A stretch of 64,000 nucleotides of DNA from Roseibium aggregatum IAM 12614 (GCF_000168975.1 NZ_AAUW01000024.1:57741-121740), one strand, 5' to 3'. Positions 25,446-35,568 are shown, counted from the stretch's first letter. Numbers and translations: made by a program. The notes: generated by a model from the letters alone, not told the origin.

Positions 25446-25979
25446 ATGGGTATCGGCAAGTTAAACAGACGCGAAGCCATCCTTGCGACTGGGCTCGTCG
25501 CTGCGAGTTCGGCGATGTCGCCGGCAATCGCCGCCGAGGAAGAAGCCGAACTGCTTTTTGTACAGAATAGTGGCGGTGTCAAATTGTCAGCCGGTAAGCT
25601 GACCCTTACGGGCACAAGTGCAAAAACCCTGTATTTTTCCGACCGTCCGGAACGCATCGTTGGGCGTGTGACGACAAAGGAATTTGTCGATCACTGGGCA
25701 ACCGGAGACGACAGCTTCAAGCAGGACCCACCCAATGCGGTTTTGACCGCAGAAAATGGCGGAGATGCGGTCGAGGTAACGCTGGTGCTCAAGAATCCGA
25801 CGCTAGAGGGCAGCAACCTGGTTTACGAGGTAGAGGTCCTGGATGGGCCGACAGAAGTTTCAGGCTCCTGGGCATCACTCTTCATTGACCTGATTGGAGC
25901 ACCACTTACGCCCCTGTCTTACGCAGGTGTTGCACGCAGGACTGGGCGCAGAACCGCAAGACGGATCATGTGGCGATAG
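25446..25979 (+). CDS. Exported protein with a TLYFSDRPER-type domain, unknown function
   Basis: 177 residues. GAGGAG lies nine bases before the ATG. The N-terminus (LNRREAILATGLVAASSAMS) is a signal sequence, possibly Tat-like though the twin-Arg motif is imperfect. The core TLYFSDRPERIVGRVTTKEF, then VDHWATGDDSFKQDPPNAVL, is a conserved block seen in exported proteins of many proteobacteria; its function is unknown to me. The last 20 residues are basic (RRTGRRTARRIMWR). It is probably the last gene of the 20-26 kb group. Confidence 0.8.
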   Translation: MGIGKLNRREAILATGLVAASSAMSPAIAAEEEAELLFVQNSGGVKLSAGKLTLTGTSAKTLYFSDRPERIVGRVTTKEFVDHWATGDDSFKQDPPNAVLTAENGGDAVEVTLVLKNPTLEGSNLVYEVEVLDGPTEVSGSWASLFIDLIGAPLTPLSYAGVARRTGRRTARRIMWR

Positions 25980-26210
25980 CGGCTGGCAGAGGCGTTGGGT
26001 TCGATTGTCGGCAAAGTTTGTCTTGTCAGCAAATAACCAAATCAAAAACATCCCAATGGAAAGTTCAATGAGTACACTTCTTAGATTTGCCGGCGTGGCC
26101 ATTTCACCTTCACCTGGGAAAACGGAAGCCCTTAAGGCGCGGCAAATCGAGACGCTCAAACATCTCAACGACCTACCAAGTCCACGCGGTAGCTACAAGT
26201 TGGCAATGCC

Positions 26211-26282
26211 GTCACGACACGCAAGTCGTGACGCCGGTCTGGCAGGCAGACTAGCTGAAGGGACGCTTGCCCGCCTGCCAGA
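26211..26282. terminator. Two adjacent hairpins between convergent genes
   Basis: GTCACGAC (26211-26218) pairs with GTCGTGAC (26225-26232); TCTGGCAGGC (26238-26247) pairs with GCCTGCCAGA (26273-26282). They lie between the converging genes that end at 25979 and 26303. Neither has a clear T run. The 26.0-26.2 kb stretch before them shows no gene. Confidence 0.5.
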
Positions 26283-26302
26283 AAGTCATCACCGGGCCAG
26301 AC

Positions 26303-28879
26303 CTACCGAGTCAAACTACCGGCGATGAGCGACACTTCGTCGGTCGAGATATAGGGCGTGTGCTCGCAGAGCTCGCCCGCTGCCGTTGGCACACAGGCCT
26401 CGCCGCCGTCCTGGTTGAGGCCGAGCTTTTTCATGTTGCCGGCTGGATCGAAGGCGGTGAACCAGGCATTGATCTTGCCTTGCGGAGTCATGCCCGGTTG
26501 GGAAATCCGCCAGCCGAAGGGCAAGGTGCCGGAGAGTTTCGGCGTTGAAACCTCGAACGGGCAGGGCATCTGGGTCTCGCATGGCGTCATCGGCGGAATG
26601 CTGGCTGATCCTGACGCTGCAAGCGACGCGCCAATTTCCGGAAGGCCTTTGCCCTGAGTCAAGGCGTGAATGATTTCCGCCGGAACGATTTCGCCGCCGT
26701 TCTCCGCTGTCTTCTGCAAGATCGTGCTTAGGCCCTTCATCGCCTCAGCTGCTGCCGGGTCTTGTGCTGCGAGTAAGCCCGCTTGGCCGCGCAGGGCCGC
26801 AGGCAGATCCGGTGCAGAAGCGGTGCCAGTTGCGGCCGCTGATTGCGTTGCAAGGCCGGGAATGTGGACCAGCGACTTGGTAATCATGGCGACGTCAGCT
26901 TCTGGCGCATCGGTGCCGGTGAGGAACCGGCAGAAACGGCCAGCCTTGACGTCCTGGCAGGGGCCGTTGCTCTCCAGCCATTGCGAGGGGTTGAGGACAT
27001 AGGTGTCCGGCACTTCCATCGGGCTGAAGAAGGTGATCACTGGCGTTCCGTTCTGCGCACCGCCCAACGTACCGCCGAAGGCCGGTTTGTCCGTGTACCA
27101 GCCAACTGGCAACACGAATGCGAGGCCTGTCACCGGATCTGTAATAGGGCAGGGGAAGGGCCCCTCGCAGAAGTAGCCGATGTCGCTTTCCGAAAGCACC
27201 TGGTCCGGTCCATGGGTCGGATCGGGATCTCCCGCCAGCGGGATCGGCGAGGCAGGTGTCTGGTGCTGTGTAGCTGCATTCTGCTGGCCTACCGGTTGCA
27301 CCTGTCCGCCCGGTGTCGCAGCGCCTTCTTCATAGCTGCCTGCACCGGCGCCGACTGTCAGCGGCATGCGGGTGGCGATGGCGCTATCGCCGTCTCGGTC
27401 GGCTACCAGGTAGACGATCTCATAGGCGCCCGGCTCGCCCGGTGCGGCGATCGGATTGGCCTTGCCATACTCGTTGTCAAAGAGGTCGCGGACATAGCGG
27501 CTCTGGTCCCAGCTATAAAGGGCGCCGTCCTTCCAGATCTCGACCCGGTCATTGGTTCCAAGGCCGCCGGTCATGGTGACCGGGAGCATCGCGCCAGGTT
27601 CTGCCGTCTCCGGGGCATTCAAGGTCACGGCAGGTTGCAACTGGGTGCTGAACGCAAAACTTTGCAGCGCGCTGGCAAGGTCGCTCTCACCATATCGATG
27701 GAAGGCAACGACATAGCTGCCCGCATCCGGCGGCAGGTTGAGCTGGCCGACGCGCGCGCCCTTGCTGCCATCCTGCATCGACCAAGTCAGCGCCTGATTG
27801 AGATCCGTTGTTCCTGCGGGAAGGAGCGACAACACGAAATCGGCCCCGCCGACCGCCAGTCCCTCGTTGGTGATTTCATAGGGAAAGGCTGCCTGCGATC
27901 CGGCAAGATAAGGCCCGCGCGGCGGCAGGACGACGCTCGGCATCGGCCCGGTGAAAGGGACATAAAGCGTGCGATTGTCTCCGGCGACGATGGTGGCTTC
28001 CATCTCACCATTGCCCTTGTCTCCGGCATCGGCCGTCAGCAGCCAGGCGCCTTCTGCAAGTTCAACGGGAAGGGCACTGTCACTTTCAAAGTCAAGTTCA
28101 CCGAACTCGACGTTTTGGCCACTGGTCGTATGTATACCGCGAAAGGCAACCTTGTTCGGCCGACCGGAAATGTCAGCAGCAATTGTCAGGTTGATGGCAG
28201 CTTTGCCCGGGGCCTCGGCTTCGCGAGTTACCGGTTCGGTAACGCGGACCAGCGCATCGGCAAGCTCTGCTCCCGATTGCGGCGCCAGCACCATGCCGCC
28301 GGTGGTCTCGGCGATGCAGGAAATCTGGCGCACCTCGCCCTCGGTGAGCCCGAAGCCGACCACATGGGCGCGGACCGGAATGCCTTCCTGCGCAAGGCTT
28401 GCGGCCACTGCGCAAGGATCAAGGCCGCAGGTCTCAAGCCCGTCGGTGACCAGAACGATGTCGGCCTCTTCGGATGTCTTGGGGATCAATGTTGCGGCGC
28501 GGCGCAGCGAACCCGCCAGCGGAGTCTTGCCGCGCGGGCTGAGCCCATTCAGGCGGCTGCCAAGCGAGGCCGGATCCTGAACACCCACCGGAGAAATGGT
28601 CTCGATGTCCTGACAGTCGCCCTTGCGATTGTGGCCATAGGCGATGACGCCGAGCGGGCGGCTGCCATCGCGGCTGCGCAGGTAATCTCCGAGAACGTCG
28701 CGGGCAACCTCGATGCGGCTGCGACCCTCGGGCAGCTGCGCCCACATGGACCCGGAGGCATCGAGAATGAGGATGGTCGCCCGGTCCGCTGCCTGGGCTG
28801 AAGACGGGACGAGAGAAAAAGCGGAACTTGCAACTAGCAAAGAGGTGGCAACCGCGAGGCGCGGCAGGGACAGGGGCAT
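26303..28879 (-). CDS. Exported von Willebrand factor A domain protein
   Basis: 858 residues from the ATG at 28879 with CGGAG upstream; longer readings intrude on the divergent luxR gene. Signal peptide RLAVATSLLVASSAFSLVPS with cut near residue 30. A vWA domain follows at about 33-220, with the MIDAS motif DASGSMW starting at residue 40 and later TDGLETCG. The rest contains beta-rich repeats of unknown type and a C-terminal region with paired Cys (PCETQMPCPFEV), which resembles an earlier block (FCEGPFPCPI), so two related modules may be present. vWA proteins bind metal-dependent partners in the envelope. Partner unknown. Confidence 0.85.
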   Translation of the reverse strand: MPLSLPRLAVATSLLVASSAFSLVPSSAQAADRATILILDASGSMWAQLPEGRSRIEVARDVLGDYLRSRDGSRPLGVIAYGHNRKGDCQDIETISPVGVQDPASLGSRLNGLSPRGKTPLAGSLRRAATLIPKTSEEADIVLVTDGLETCGLDPCAVAASLAQEGIPVRAHVVGFGLTEGEVRQISCIAETTGGMVLAPQSGAELADALVRVTEPVTREAEAPGKAAINLTIAADISGRPNKVAFRGIHTTSGQNVEFGELDFESDSALPVELAEGAWLLTADAGDKGNGEMEATIVAGDNRTLYVPFTGPMPSVVLPPRGPYLAGSQAAFPYEITNEGLAVGGADFVLSLLPAGTTDLNQALTWSMQDGSKGARVGQLNLPPDAGSYVVAFHRYGESDLASALQSFAFSTQLQPAVTLNAPETAEPGAMLPVTMTGGLGTNDRVEIWKDGALYSWDQSRYVRDLFDNEYGKANPIAAPGEPGAYEIVYLVADRDGDSAIATRMPLTVGAGAGSYEEGAATPGGQVQPVGQQNAATQHQTPASPIPLAGDPDPTHGPDQVLSESDIGYFCEGPFPCPITDPVTGLAFVLPVGWYTDKPAFGGTLGGAQNGTPVITFFSPMEVPDTYVLNPSQWLESNGPCQDVKAGRFCRFLTGTDAPEADVAMITKSLVHIPGLATQSAAATGTASAPDLPAALRGQAGLLAAQDPAAAEAMKGLSTILQKTAENGGEIVPAEIIHALTQGKGLPEIGASLAASGSASIPPMTPCETQMPCPFEVSTPKLSGTLPFGWRISQPGMTPQGKINAWFTAFDPAGNMKKLGLNQDGGEACVPTAAGELCEHTPYISTDEVSLIAGSLTR

Positions 28880-29015
28880 CGTGCACTCCGGAACTGTGAT
28901 AGGGCTTTGAAACAGGGTGATGTGTTGAAAATCGCTTTGCTTAAAGACAGTGTCGACTTTTCCGTGTTCGGATATATCTTTCAATCTATTGATTTCCATA
29001 GGTAAGGTTTGCGCC

Positions 29016-29717
29016 GTGCATGCAGCAGCGCTTGAGGATTTCGTCGAAACCATCAGCAGGGAGGTTGCTCCGGACGCGCTCTGGCAGTCGACGCTTGCCT
29101 TCCTCGCCGATGCGGGTTTCGACAAGGTGTTGCGGGTACGCGCCGGAGTATCCGGCGTCACGGTCCGGACAACGCTCAGCGACGGCTTTCAGACCTTTTA
29201 CTGGGAGAACGGGTATCAGAAGGATGACCCATTTCTCAGACATTGCATGACCTCGCCGGTGGCTGTTGCCACGGGTGCTGACTATCTCGATCGCTATGAC
29301 TATCTGAACGAGCGCAGCCGGCGGCTCATCCTGAGCGCCGCAGAGGATGGCTTCCGGGCGGGCTTTTCAGTTGTCGCTCCAGTGCCGGAACAAAGGCGCG
29401 CGCTTGGCTGGAACATCGGCTCGTCGCTGAGACGTGCCGAGGTCGAGCGTATTCGGCAGGAGCGAGAACCGCTGATCCGACTGGCGCTGGTGGCGGTGCA
29501 GAACCGGCTTGATGGCCCTGAAGCCGTCCGGGCTAGTCTCACACCCCGCGAGCTGGAGTGCCTGTCGCTCATAGCCAGTGGCCTGCGCGTCAAGGCAATC
29601 GCGGCAGAGCTTGGAATTCAGCCGGTTACCGTCGAATTGCATCTCGGCAACGCCCGCAAAAAACTAGGCGCCGCCACCCGAGAACACGCCGTGGCGCTTG
29701 CGTTCGGCAGCCGCTGA
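29016..29717 (+). CDS. LuxR-family regulator with autoinducer-binding-like domain
   Basis: 233 residues from a GTG at 29016 preceded by AGGTAAGG; a GTG at 28950 in frame is possible but less well placed. The N-terminal 160 residues match the autoinducer-binding fold (DGFQTFYWENGYQKDDPFLR, with W and Y-D residues typical of the pocket). The C-terminal HTH is complete (LTPRELECLSLIASGLRVKA, then VELHLGNARKKL). No luxI homologue is in the window, so it is a LuxR solo here. It is divergent from the vWA gene 136 bp away and may regulate it. Confidence 0.85.
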   Translation: MHAAALEDFVETISREVAPDALWQSTLAFLADAGFDKVLRVRAGVSGVTVRTTLSDGFQTFYWENGYQKDDPFLRHCMTSPVAVATGADYLDRYDYLNERSRRLILSAAEDGFRAGFSVVAPVPEQRRALGWNIGSSLRRAEVERIRQEREPLIRLALVAVQNRLDGPEAVRASLTPRELECLSLIASGLRVKAIAAELGIQPVTVELHLGNARKKLGAATREHAVALAFGSR

Positions 29718-29883
29718 CCCATGGGTGTTTTCTGGAAATGTATGAAACCTCCGACCCAGGTTGATGGTGCCGGAAAATCGCTCATACTCCAAAATTTTTC
29801 CCATTTCTTCCCTGCCTGCACAATGTACCTTACACGGACGGAAAGCTTGTTGTGGAGACCTGTTGGTGGCGTCGCCTTAACTG

Positions 29884-30288
29884 TCAATCGGCATTGAATG
29901 TTGACCCCACGACGCTCAGCAACGATCCCATCGCATAGTTCTGGCCGTCGACATAGAAGTTGGCCCCGCGCTCATAGTACCAGGGCTCCACGGCGTAGTC
30001 GCAGAACATTAGGATCAGCATGTAGCGCTTGTCCATGACGTGGGTGACGCACTTGTAGCTCTGCAGCAGATCGCGCAACAGCGCCAGCAGATGCGGTCGG
30101 TTGTTAGGGCGCCGCGACAGTGCACGGTATTTCAACTCCGGGGCTTGGCGGCGCGGAAAGTGTTCCTTGATCAGGAGGGCGGCGTCCTCGTCGCTAATCG
30201 CGATCGCTGCGGCACCTTGGAGACGCTGCTGAGGGATGAGTAGGTCGAACCCAGTGTAGCCGCTTTCGTCGATCCGGAAACATTCCAT
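29884..30288 (-). pseudogene. DUF3800 gene, truncated after the N-terminal half
   Basis: 134 codons from the ATG at 30288 (a GTG lies two codons upstream). FRIDESGYTGFDLL is the DUF3800 opening with its IDESG acidic motif; FPRRQAPELKYRAL and VTHVMDKRYMLILMFCDY continue the family pattern. Family members run to about 230-400 residues, but this one stops at GSTFNAD* and no continuation is visible in any frame downstream. DUF3800 proteins are linked to mobile elements and have an RNase-like fold; the conserved C-terminal half is missing here. Probably a remnant, though expression cannot be excluded. Confidence 0.65.
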
Positions 30289-30706
30289 GGTCACCCCTCC
30301 CGTTCGCCGCTCATATATAGGGCCGCATCATGGATGACACCGAATGATCATCGCCGGCTGCCGAAGATGTCAACCACCGCGATATCGTAGTGGCTGCTTC
30401 CCATCAATCCCCGTCAAAGCTGACCTGGCAACTGTTTCCGCTTCCGGACACTTCAATTGTGAAAGCGGACACACGTGGCAACGCAGCATCAATGATCAGA
30501 TGAGGTAACCATTGGTGTTATGTATTAGGGGGGCGAAGATCAGTCTTGACCTTCAATGCGAGATGGCAGACCTGGTAAAGTCCACTTGTTGGGCAAATGT
30601 CTATTTCCCTGCATTTAGTGTCGACCCACAGCTTCACCGATATGAAATTGGTAGTTCAATAAGAAGGCCTCGGCTCCCGCGGCTTCATTAAAAATCGACC
30701 GCCTTT
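30289..30706. other. Gene-free region, 418 bp
   Basis: No gene is supported. It holds an imperfect inverted pair around 30437-30472 (GTTTCCGCTTCCGGACAC and its near complement GTGAAAGCGGACAC), which looks like a mobile-element end or a decayed repeat. Confidence 0.5.
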
Positions 30707-33700
30707 TCAGTTGGGCATGTCCACGATGGAAACCCCCGGAATACTTTTGCGAGCGAGTTCCACCAGATGTACGTGGTGGGTAAAGATGATCGCCTGCCCG
30801 CTGCGCCCGATTTCGGCACAGAGATGCAATGCAGCGGCAGCGCGGGTGTCATCAAAGGTTTCAAGGATATCGTCCAGGATCATAGGCAGGGGACCCGGAT
30901 CGCGTGCAAAGCTGCGATACCCGGCAAGGCGCAAGGCAAAATACAGCTGACCCATGGTTCCGGTAGACATACTCTCGACCGGAACAGCATTGCCATCCGT
31001 TTTGACGCCGACCAGCTTTTCACCCTCGGTCTGACTCCAGACCTCCACTTTTTCCCAGTCCTGAGACGTCATTGCTACAAAGGCTTCCTCTACATCCTGA
31101 AGCATTGTGCTGCGTCGTTCGGCGGCCAGGCGTTTCAATGCACCGCGCGCCGCCAAAACTCCGAGCTGTGCGACGGCCGCCCGGCGCGCTCCGTTTCGCA
31201 ACTCTTCGAGGATTGTGGCCTGTTCTGTGATAAAATCGCTGTTGTCAGCGGCATTGTAGGCCTCGCGATAGAGGCGGTCTTTTTCAAAGGACTCGTCGCG
31301 AGCCCGGTCGCGGGCTTCTTGCGCGTCGTCAAGCTCCTGCTGAAGTTCTGCTTCTCGCGTCGCATCCGGTAGGCGGGTCAACTCCTCGTCGAAGAGCTCT
31401 CCGTCAACACTGTCGCGGGTTTCGTTTCGATGCTTATCCGCATCGCTGTGCTTAGCTCGCAAACCATCGCGTTTGGATAGAAGTGAAGCCCGCTCCATCG
31501 GAAGCAGGTCGGTACCACCTTGCCCCTCAAACAGTTTGTCCAACTGGCTTTGCGCCTCATCGCGCGCGTCAATGGCACGCTTCCGGCTTTGGCTCTCCTC
31601 TGCAAGGCGTTCTTCTTCACGTCCTCTCAGACGATCAGCTTCAGCGGCTTTGGACACGCGTGTTCGGGCACGATCGATTATGAGAAGCGGGTTGTCTTCC
31701 GGATCGAGGGACTCTTGAAGAGTTTCAGCCAGTCGGGTCGTACTCTGGCCCAGGGTCTGCACTGCGCGTTCAAGCGCTTCGACGCGTCCTGCCAGGCTTT
31801 TATACTCTGTGTGAAGCTGCTGCAGTGTGCGCAGGTGCGACAATGCCGTCTTTATGCCGGAGGCCGTACGATCAGGCAGGGGTAAAGCGGCGGTGAGAGT
31901 TTCCAGTCGGGTTATCGCTGCGTTCTTTTTCGTCTCGGCTTGCGAGACGGCTTTTTCGTACTCGGAAATGCCTTGTTCGCCTCGACGCCATTTCTCCCAT
32001 GCCTGGCGTACACTGTCCTGAAGGGCGAGAGCTTTATGGACCCGTGCCGGAAGGTCACTTTCTTCGCCTTTGATCTCGACCAGTCGTGCGGCAACTGACA
32101 GATCCTTGAGGGCTTCCTTTTGACGTTTTGAAAGCGCAGCCACTGCCTTCTCGGCATTCGCAACCTCAGCCGCGATCTCAGAGGCTGTCAGAAGGGTGGA
32201 ATATCTCTCGGTAAAGGAAGCCGGTCCGGCATCCGGCGAAAGGCCTAGGGCTTCAGTGTTTGAGGCAATCCGCTTCGACAAGGTATCGCGTTTCTCGATC
32301 AGCTTTTCGAGCTTGGCCTTTGTGGTGTCGCGTACGGCTCGTGTTGTGTTTTCAAGCGCGCGGGAGTTGGCCAGTTTCTGGCGTGCCTCTGTGCCCATCA
32401 GAAAATTCGTGCGGGCGCCATCATCGGCGTACATGGCGTCCTCGAAACGGTTTGCCGTTTCGTCGGAGAGAGCGCTGCGATGCGACTGCCAGGCGGCGTC
32501 GCGCAGGCGACGTGTCTCTTCGGTCGCAGCAGCATCAATTGACGAGGGTTCACCTTCGTCTGCTTCCCGCTTTGCGCGGGCAGCTTTGTATTCGGCTTCG
32601 CGGGTCTCGAAATCCGCTGAGGCAGAGGCAATGTCAGAGGTTAGGGTGCTCCATTCCCGCAAAATGTCATCGAGTGTTTCGCGAGCGGGAAGACCGTTTT
32701 CGATAAGCTTCGGCCAGGAGGTGGGCAGACCGGACACCGCTTTCGCAAGCCGGGCGTTTTCCGCTTCAAGGGCTTGTTCTGACAGAGATAGATCTGCGAC
32801 CTTCTGCCAGGCACCAAACGCCACCTGCAGCTCAGATAAGTCCTGCGGCTCAGGTGGCGCGTCACCCAGTTGCTCACGAGCCGTTTTCAGGACGTCCCTC
32901 GCTGCCTTCAACTCAGCTTCGGTGGTTTGGCAGGCCTGCGCCGCATTCGCCAGAGATTCCAGGTCTTCGGTGGGTAATGCCAACGATGCAGCGGGCACAT
33001 CAGGGACCCGTAACGTTGCTTGGGCCTTTTCCATCTGGCGGACTACGTCATCCCGCTCGCCGGTTCGCTTTTCCAGGTCGGATCTGGCCGTGTCAGCGCG
33101 CGAGGTCAGGGAGGCTCCGTCAATTTTCACCTGGTCCAGCTTTGCCAGTTCCACCGCAAGATTTGCAGCAACAGGATCGGCTTCGTTGGCAGCGATCACC
33201 TCTACATGCCGGGCGATCCTCCCGTCGGCTTCTTCGATGCGGGAGGTCTTTTCCGATATGGTCGTAACAAGAGCCGCGATCTGTTCGAGCGTTCCTGGCT
33301 TCAGATCGGGTCCATCAGGAAATCGGCTAAGCGCTTCGTCCGTCTCGCGCATATCTTCAGTCCGGTCATACCAGACTTGGGCCGCCTTACCTGCAGCCTG
33401 TCGTTTTCGGGCTTGAGCGAGAGCGGCATCCGCATCGTTGTATGCCTTTTGAGCTGTATCCCGGTCTTTCCGAAGCGCGCGCTCTCGCTCCGGTGTCAGG
33501 CGATCAACTCGCATCGCGCGTCCGATCTCCGCCAATCGGTCCTTACCCGTTTTGAGGGAGGTGCTTCGCCCCCCTTTTTTGTGAAACTGCTCGGCGCGCG
33601 CAGTCATTTCCCTGAGGGTATCTGCCATATTGGTCAGCCCCGAAACGCCAGCGTGCAAGAGCTGTCCCAGGTCGCCCTTCGCACCCGCGATCCGTTCACC

Positions 33701-34111
33701 GCCTTCACGGAGCCCTTTGTCGTTCAGTGAAAAGCGTTCGACATAGTCATCCAACCCCAGTCCGTGGAGTGCGCTCGACAGAATGGCGTCTTCCACCGGA
33801 CGATCCTGATCGTCGAGTAGAGATTGGGTACGTTTGCCGTTTCGGCGCAAGATCGTCGCCCCGCGCCCCGGTATGCCCAGCTCCGCGCCCACCAGAAGAT
33901 CGTTGCGTTCGAATTTGAAAGCATACGGGTGTGCGCCCGCCTTCATACCGAAGAGAAGTTCCAGGAATCCGTGGAATGCCGTCGATTTTCCCGATTCATT
34001 TGGTCCATAGATCACGGTCACGTCCGGATTTCCCTCGGCGGGGCGAGGAAGCACGATCTCTGCACCGTCAAAGCGGCCGTAGCGGATGAGATTAAGCCGG
34101 TTCAGTCTCAT
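30707..34111 (-). CDS. YhaN/SbcC-like SMC-type ATPase
   Basis: 1134 residues. The Walker A GPNESGKST lies at 36-44, a long coiled coil spans about 180-950, and the C-terminal head has STGTMGQLYFALRLAG (signature) and PMILDDILETFDD (Walker B). This is the YhaN (AAA_27) relative of SbcC and Rad50, which partners a metallophosphoesterase to process DNA ends or hairpins. No CxxC zinc hook is evident in the middle, as is usual for YhaN. The start overlaps the stop of the nuclease gene (ATGA), so the two are co-translated and probably form a complex. Confidence 0.88.
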   Translation of the reverse strand: MRLNRLNLIRYGRFDGAEIVLPRPAEGNPDVTVIYGPNESGKSTAFHGFLELLFGMKAGAHPYAFKFERNDLLVGAELGIPGRGATILRRNGKRTQSLLDDQDRPVEDAILSSALHGLGLDDYVERFSLNDKGLREGGERIAGAKGDLGQLLHAGVSGLTNMADTLREMTARAEQFHKKGGRSTSLKTGKDRLAEIGRAMRVDRLTPERERALRKDRDTAQKAYNDADAALAQARKRQAAGKAAQVWYDRTEDMRETDEALSRFPDGPDLKPGTLEQIAALVTTISEKTSRIEEADGRIARHVEVIAANEADPVAANLAVELAKLDQVKIDGASLTSRADTARSDLEKRTGERDDVVRQMEKAQATLRVPDVPAASLALPTEDLESLANAAQACQTTEAELKAARDVLKTAREQLGDAPPEPQDLSELQVAFGAWQKVADLSLSEQALEAENARLAKAVSGLPTSWPKLIENGLPARETLDDILREWSTLTSDIASASADFETREAEYKAARAKREADEGEPSSIDAAATEETRRLRDAAWQSHRSALSDETANRFEDAMYADDGARTNFLMGTEARQKLANSRALENTTRAVRDTTKAKLEKLIEKRDTLSKRIASNTEALGLSPDAGPASFTERYSTLLTASEIAAEVANAEKAVAALSKRQKEALKDLSVAARLVEIKGEESDLPARVHKALALQDSVRQAWEKWRRGEQGISEYEKAVSQAETKKNAAITRLETLTAALPLPDRTASGIKTALSHLRTLQQLHTEYKSLAGRVEALERAVQTLGQSTTRLAETLQESLDPEDNPLLIIDRARTRVSKAAEADRLRGREEERLAEESQSRKRAIDARDEAQSQLDKLFEGQGGTDLLPMERASLLSKRDGLRAKHSDADKHRNETRDSVDGELFDEELTRLPDATREAELQQELDDAQEARDRARDESFEKDRLYREAYNAADNSDFITEQATILEELRNGARRAAVAQLGVLAARGALKRLAAERRSTMLQDVEEAFVAMTSQDWEKVEVWSQTEGEKLVGVKTDGNAVPVESMSTGTMGQLYFALRLAGYRSFARDPGPLPMILDDILETFDDTRAAAALHLCAEIGRSGQAIIFTHHVHLVELARKSIPGVSIVDMPN

Positions 34112-35286
34112 TCCGCGGCTCCCGCGTGAAGAGACAGCGTGACTTCATTGATGGCCTCTTCCAGAAGAGCATCCAGAGCTTTCTCTGTTAGCTCGTCAGT
34201 GATCTCGCGAGGCAATGCGGTCCTGAGTTCCTCAAGGGCTTGTTTGCTGGCAAGCTGGAAACCCGGTTCGTTCAGCTCTTCCCGCATCAGGCGCACCAGG
34301 TCATCCGCCTTTGAGTTGTCCTTTAGCTCTGGGGGAGCCACTTTTACCTTGTCCAGAAAGACGCGGTCGATGTTCTCCAGTACCTCATCGGCCAGAGAGG
34401 TTAGCTCTTCGGTTGTATGGTGCCCTGTGGTCACACGCAGGCGTACAGCGGTATCATGTTCGGGATGTTGCAAACCTTGAAGTCCCGTTCGCAGTTCCCG
34501 CAGGACTTCCGGAACATCGGAGCATTCGTTCAGGTCCAGCGGGCATTCCGCGAACGCCAGTTTCCCGACCTCGTACCTTTCGATTGTGGGCGCGTCGTCC
34601 CCCAGCTCGACAAGCGCGACGGTACCACCCGTCCGTTCGCCGAAATGGCGTGGCTGAGGTATGCCCGGCATAACCGCAAGAACCGAATCTGATGTGTGCT
34701 CGAAGGGCGCATGGATATGTCCGAGGCACCAAAGATCATAGCCGTGAGCCATTAGATCCTTTTCGGAGCAAGGCGCGTAGGGGTCGTGTCCGGGCGAGCC
34801 ATCAAGTGAAGTGTGCATCAACCCGATGTTTTTCCGACCCTGTACTGGCGCGGGATAATCCGGCAGGAAACTTTTTGAAACGTGCGCTGCGTCGAATGAC
34901 AGACCATGGAACCATACGTCTCTGATCTCTACGCTCGGTGATCCCTTGTGCAGCAGATGGATCATGGGGCCAAGGTCGCCATGGGCACCGTGATCCAAGA
35001 GTGCATCGTGGTTTCCACGGATCAGCATCGTAGGAATATTGGCATCAGCGGCCCGCGTCAGCTGTGCCAGGAGAAAAGCGCAGGTTTTCAGGTCTGGCTG
35101 GTCTTTGTCGAAAATGTCCCCGGCAAGAACGAGTGCATCCACACTCTCCGATATGGCCAAGTCGACCGTGCGGATAAAAGCGTTACGGGTTGCCTGCTTC
35201 AGCCGGTCGCCCAGCTCGGGGTTGCGCATCGCTGCAGAGCGGATAGGCGAACCAAGATGAATGTCAGCTGAGGCGAGAAGGCGCAT
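34108..35286 (-). CDS. YhaO/SbcD-like metallophosphoesterase nuclease
   Basis: 392 residues. The phosphodiesterase motifs appear in order: DIHLGSP (residues 8-14, metal ligands), LAGDIFDKDQ (about 55), IRGNHDALLDHG (about 94), and LGHIHAPF (about 192). This matches the Mre11/SbcD/YhaO family of Mn-dependent nucleases. The C-terminal part (about 290-390) is helical and should bind the ATPase coiled coil. First gene of the pair, reading away from the RloC-like gene. The ATG at 35286 is clear. Confidence 0.9.
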   Translation of the reverse strand: MRLLASADIHLGSPIRSAAMRNPELGDRLKQATRNAFIRTVDLAISESVDALVLAGDIFDKDQPDLKTCAFLLAQLTRAADANIPTMLIRGNHDALLDHGAHGDLGPMIHLLHKGSPSVEIRDVWFHGLSFDAAHVSKSFLPDYPAPVQGRKNIGLMHTSLDGSPGHDPYAPCSEKDLMAHGYDLWCLGHIHAPFEHTSDSVLAVMPGIPQPRHFGERTGGTVALVELGDDAPTIERYEVGKLAFAECPLDLNECSDVPEVLRELRTGLQGLQHPEHDTAVRLRVTTGHHTTEELTSLADEVLENIDRVFLDKVKVAPPELKDNSKADDLVRLMREELNEPGFQLASKQALEELRTALPREITDELTEKALDALLEEAINEVTLSLHAGAAE

Positions 35287-35568
35287 AAAACTCTGATTTT
35301 CTCCCGAAAGTCTTTCTGCAGGCTACTGGTCTTTCGCAAGCAGCGATAGGGTGCAGATCAGTTCTTGTCCACGCGAAATTTAGTAAACTACTAATACCAG
35401 ATTATCGTGAAATTCCGCTAACTAACTATCGTCGCCCCGACCGGCAAGGGAAAACCAAAGATAGTAATTTTTAGATTGTGCTGTATCGGTATTTCAACCG
35501 CGATGGCATTTAGTATACTCGAGCGCAAGGGGAAGGCACACGCGTAAATGTGGATGAGGCGCTAGGGA
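35287..35568. promoter_or_regulatory. Divergent promoter region between nuclease pair and RloC-like gene
   Basis: 282 bp, AT-rich compared with its flanks. A perfect small inverted repeat TTAGTA-AAC-TACTAA lies at 35380-35394 and could be an operator. No alphaproteobacterial LexA box (GTTC-N7-GTTC) was found. Confidence 0.45.

Noticed and set aside
26843..28801. 652-codon plus-strand open frame antisense to the vWA gene
   Set aside because: It mirrors the vWA gene in a GC-rich region, has no signal peptide, ribosome site or family similarity; the minus-strand protein is clearly real.
30430..30475. Insertion-sequence end
   Set aside because: The imperfect inverted pair looks like a terminal repeat, but no transposase, partner end or target duplication is visible.
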